DNA of 7,981 nt from Anaerolineae bacterium (GTDB lineage Bacteria > Chloroflexota > Anaerolineae > JAFGEY01), in NCBI GenBank assembly GCA_016931365.1, contig JAFGEY010000209.1, forward strand, positions 1 through 7,981, read 5' to 3'. This document shows, piece by piece, positions 6,142 through 7,981 of the stretch. Position 1 is the first letter of the stretch; each line of letters begins with the position of its first letter. The notes below the pieces were generated by a model. That model was not told where the DNA came from and made no database searches. It saw only the letters and a program-made list of their open reading frames with translations. A program made the position numbers and the translations under genes.

Positions 6142-6773
6142 CACGATTCCCCTTTCGGCTGTGAACGGCAGATTTCAGGCCCGATTTGCGCCCAGGCCTC
6201 CTGAACCTGACGAATTGTGTCTTGCATATCGCCCCTATTGTCAATAACCACGTCGGCGCGGGCGATTTTGGCCTCTTGTGCCTCTTGCACATCGACCCGC
6301 AGCGCGGCGTCCTGCTCGCTTTGATGTCGCTGCTCCATCAGGCGTTGGACTTGCACCGCCCTCGGCGCAGTGACAACCCACACGGCGTCGCACAACTGTA
6401 CGGCGATGCCGCTCTCGATCAACTTGATCGCTTCCAGCACCACCACCGGAGCCTGGGCCTGGGTGATGATCTGCCGGATGAGAGCAATCACCTCTGGGTG
6501 GACGATCGCCTCCAATCGAGCCAGCGCATCCGGGTTGGCAAAGACGATTGTGCCCAATCGGCGCCGGTCGATCTCGCCGTCCAATGCCAGAACTGCCCCG
6601 CCAAACGCTTCGACGATTTTGTGCCAGGCCGGCGCGCCGTGCGCCATCACCTGGTGGGTCAACCGGTCGGCGTCAACGTGCTGCGCTCCCAGGCCGGCGA
6701 GCAATTGGCCGACGGTGCTTTTGCCGGTGGCGATGTTGCCGGTGAGGCCGATCACGTAGGGCCGGTTACTCAC
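6141..6773 (-). CDS. coaE: Dephospho-CoA kinase
   Basis: This 210-residue protein catalyses the last step of coenzyme A synthesis, ATP-dependent phosphorylation of the 3'-hydroxyl of dephospho-CoA, in the cytosol. The P-loop GNIATGKST is at residues 12-20, followed by DADRLTHQVM (34-43) with the conserved DAD. HPEV, the LEAIKLIESG segment that replaces the more usual PLLFE-type motif, and the closing ADVVIDNRG complete the family pattern. The length is typical (about 200). The start is GTG at 6773 with GGGAG about 6 bases upstream (near 6780-6784). It overlaps the end of the ABC-F gene by 8 bases and its stop overlaps the GNAT start by one base, so it is firmly embedded in an operon. Nothing suggests damage. 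Confidence 0.95.
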   Translation of the reverse strand: MSNRPYVIGLTGNIATGKSTVGQLLAGLGAQHVDADRLTHQVMAHGAPAWHKIVEAFGGAVLALDGEIDRRRLGTIVFANPDALARLEAIVHPEVIALIRQIITQAQAPVVVLEAIKLIESGIAVQLCDAVWVVTAPRAVQVQRLMEQRHQSEQDAALRVDVQEAQEAKIARADVVIDNRGDMQDTIRQVQEAWAQIGPEICRSQPKGES

Positions 6774-7981
6774 TGCGCTCTCCCAGCGCCACCCATTCGG
6801 CCATCAATTGTTCGAGTTCGCTTTGGACATGCTCGTATTGTACCCCAAGCTTGCGAACTCTGTCAAGCTGTTGTTTGATGCTGGCGTCGGTCAACGCGTG
6901 GTTCAGGGCTTCCAGTTCATTTTCCAGGGCGTGAATTTCGCTTTCAACCTCGTCGAGGGTGCGTTGCGGGCTGCCTTCCTCTTTCTGGCGGGACCGTGCC
7001 TGCTGTGATCGCCGCTGTCGTTCGATTTCCTCCTGCTCGCGGGCGCGCTCGCGGGCCTGCGCCTCTTCGCGCTGGCGGCGCTGGAGGTATTCCTGGTACG
7101 AGCACTCGTAGACGCACAGCCGCCCATCCTGGATAATCCAGATTTGCGTCGCCAGCCGGTCGATCAGGTAGCGGTCGTGCGAGACGAGCAGAATGGTGCC
7201 GATGAACTCGCGGAACACCTCTTCCAGGATTTCTTGCGATGGGATATCGAGCTGGTTGGTCGGCTCGTCGAGCACCAGGAAATTGGCCCCGGCCAGGGTG
7301 AGCTTGGCCAGCACCACCCGGCAGCGCTCGCCGCCGCTCAGATCGCCGACCCGTTTGAACACATCGTCTTCGGTGAACAAAAAGCGGGCCAGAAAATTGC
7401 GCATTTCGCCCGGCAGCAGCGCTTTGGCCCGCGCGACTTCGTCGATCACCCGGTTGGCGTCGTCCAGTTCTCCCTGCGTCTGCGACATATAGCCGACTGC
7501 CAGGCTGGCCCCCAGGCGGGCCTCGCCTTCGACCGGCGGGATCTGGCCGAGGAGGGTCTTGAGAAAGGTGGTTTTGCCCGCGCCGTTGGAGCCGATCAGC
7601 GCGACGCGGTGCAGCCGGCGCAGTTCCAGGTTGTCGACGCTGACCAGCGGCCTGTCGTAGCCGATAACCAGGTCGCGGGTGCGCAGGATCAAATCGCCGC
7701 TGCGCTGATCGCTGCCCAGGTTGACGCGGATCGTCTTTTCCTGCTCTGGCTGCTCGACCCGCTCCAGCCGGTTGAGGCGTTTGAGCCGTCCCTGCGCCTG
7801 ACCGGTGCGCTGGTTGGCCATGTAGCGGCTGATGTACGATTCCTCTTTGTCGATAAAGCGCTGCTGCTGCTTCCACTCTTTCCAACGCCGGGCGATGCGC
7901 TCTTGGCGCTGCTCGACATAGTGGGTATAGTTGCCGTGGTAGACCTCGACCGTGCCAAAGCGCAGGTCCCAGATTTTCTGG
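6766..7981 (-). CDS. ABC-F family ATPase, partial (N-terminus outside window)
   Basis: The frame stays open to the window edge, giving 404 C-terminal residues; the first ABC domain is mostly missing. What remains begins in the inter-domain linker (FGTVEVYHGNYTHY, then a charged helix rich in Glu, Gln and Arg). The full second ABC domain follows: Walker A GSNGAGKTT (7567-7593), signature LSGGE (7327-7341), Walker B FLVLDEPTNQLD with catalytic Glu at 7264-7266, and the switch His in SHDR (7177-7179). A long Arg/Glu/Gln-rich coiled-coil tail (about 6790-7080) resembles those of Uup/YdiF-type proteins. There are no membrane segments, so it is a soluble ribosome-associated or translation-factor-type ATPase. 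Some family members give antibiotic resistance by ribosome protection, but this cannot be told here. It is the most upstream gene seen of the - strand operon, whose promoter lies outside. Confidence 0.93.
   Translation of the reverse strand, partial: QKIWDLRFGTVEVYHGNYTHYVEQRQERIARRWKEWKQQQRFIDKEESYISRYMANQRTGQAQGRLKRLNRLERVEQPEQEKTIRVNLGSDQRSGDLILRTRDLVIGYDRPLVSVDNLELRRLHRVALIGSNGAGKTTFLKTLLGQIPPVEGEARLGASLAVGYMSQTQGELDDANRVIDEVARAKALLPGEMRNFLARFLFTEDDVFKRVGDLSGGERCRVVLAKLTLAGANFLVLDEPTNQLDIPSQEILEEVFREFIGTILLVSHDRYLIDRLATQIWIIQDGRLCVYECSYQEYLQRRQREEAQARERAREQEEIERQRRSQQARSRQKEEGSPQRTLDEVESEIHALENELEALNHALTDASIKQQLDRVRKLGVQYEHVQSELEQLMAEWVALGERSE

Noticed and set aside
6186..6878. 230-codon + strand frame opposite coaE
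   Set aside because: It is antisense to a clear dephospho-CoA kinase and has a His/Arg/Asp-rich translation with no family resemblance.
6944..7885. 313-codon alternative - strand frame inside the ABC-F gene
   Set aside because: The Walker A, signature and Walker B motifs are all in the other frame; this one is Arg/Pro/Gly/Gln-rich noise from GC-rich codons.

Overview
The window looks like chromosomal DNA of a GC-rich bacterium, most likely a member of the Chloroflexota (Anaerolineae-like). The best clue is the secreted protein at 3652-4662. It carries two copies of a roughly 70-residue repeat (ETG.V / GGL..GYP / VQYFQR..ME..PEN / VQLG.LG) that I associate with surface proteins of that phylum. 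This assignment is from recall and was not checked by a search. No rRNA, tRNA, CRISPR array, transposase or phage gene is visible.

Left half, + strand: an imperfect palindrome (18-75) precedes four tightly packed genes (111-3517, gaps of 18, 4 and 16 bases) that read as one transcription unit. They encode two paralogous short-chain dehydrogenases, an ANT(6)-like (streptomycin 6-adenylyltransferase family) nucleotidyltransferase and an APH-fold kinase/phosphotransferase. Two small-molecule-modifying transferases, both from families best known for aminoglycoside inactivation, sit beside a duplicated NAD(P)-dependent oxidoreductase. That suggests a small module acting on sugar- or aminoglycoside-like compounds, but the substrate cannot be read from the sequence. 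A separate gene with its own AT-rich promoter-like region follows: the secreted repeat protein with a C-terminal Ig-like domain.

Middle: the two gene sets converge at 4663-4772. This gap holds a perfect 19-bp inverted repeat flanked by T runs on both strands, a good candidate for a shared bidirectional terminator.

Right half, - strand (read from 7981 down to 4773): the C-terminal 404 residues of an ABC-F ATPase (its start lies beyond the window), then coaE (dephospho-CoA kinase, GTG start), a two-domain GNAT acetyltransferase with an Ala/Pro-rich linker, and a 63-residue two-helix membrane protein. ABC-F/coaE overlap by 8 bases, coaE/GNAT overlap by 1 base in a TGATG, and 25 bases separate the GNAT gene from the last gene, so this is a housekeeping-type operon with translational coupling. 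CoaE makes coenzyme A, and the neighbouring GNAT protein is expected to use acetyl-CoA.

Nothing in the window is clearly a new system. The points most worth following are the SDR-SDR-nucleotidyltransferase-kinase module and the double-GNAT protein whose second domain has a degenerate acetyl-CoA motif.
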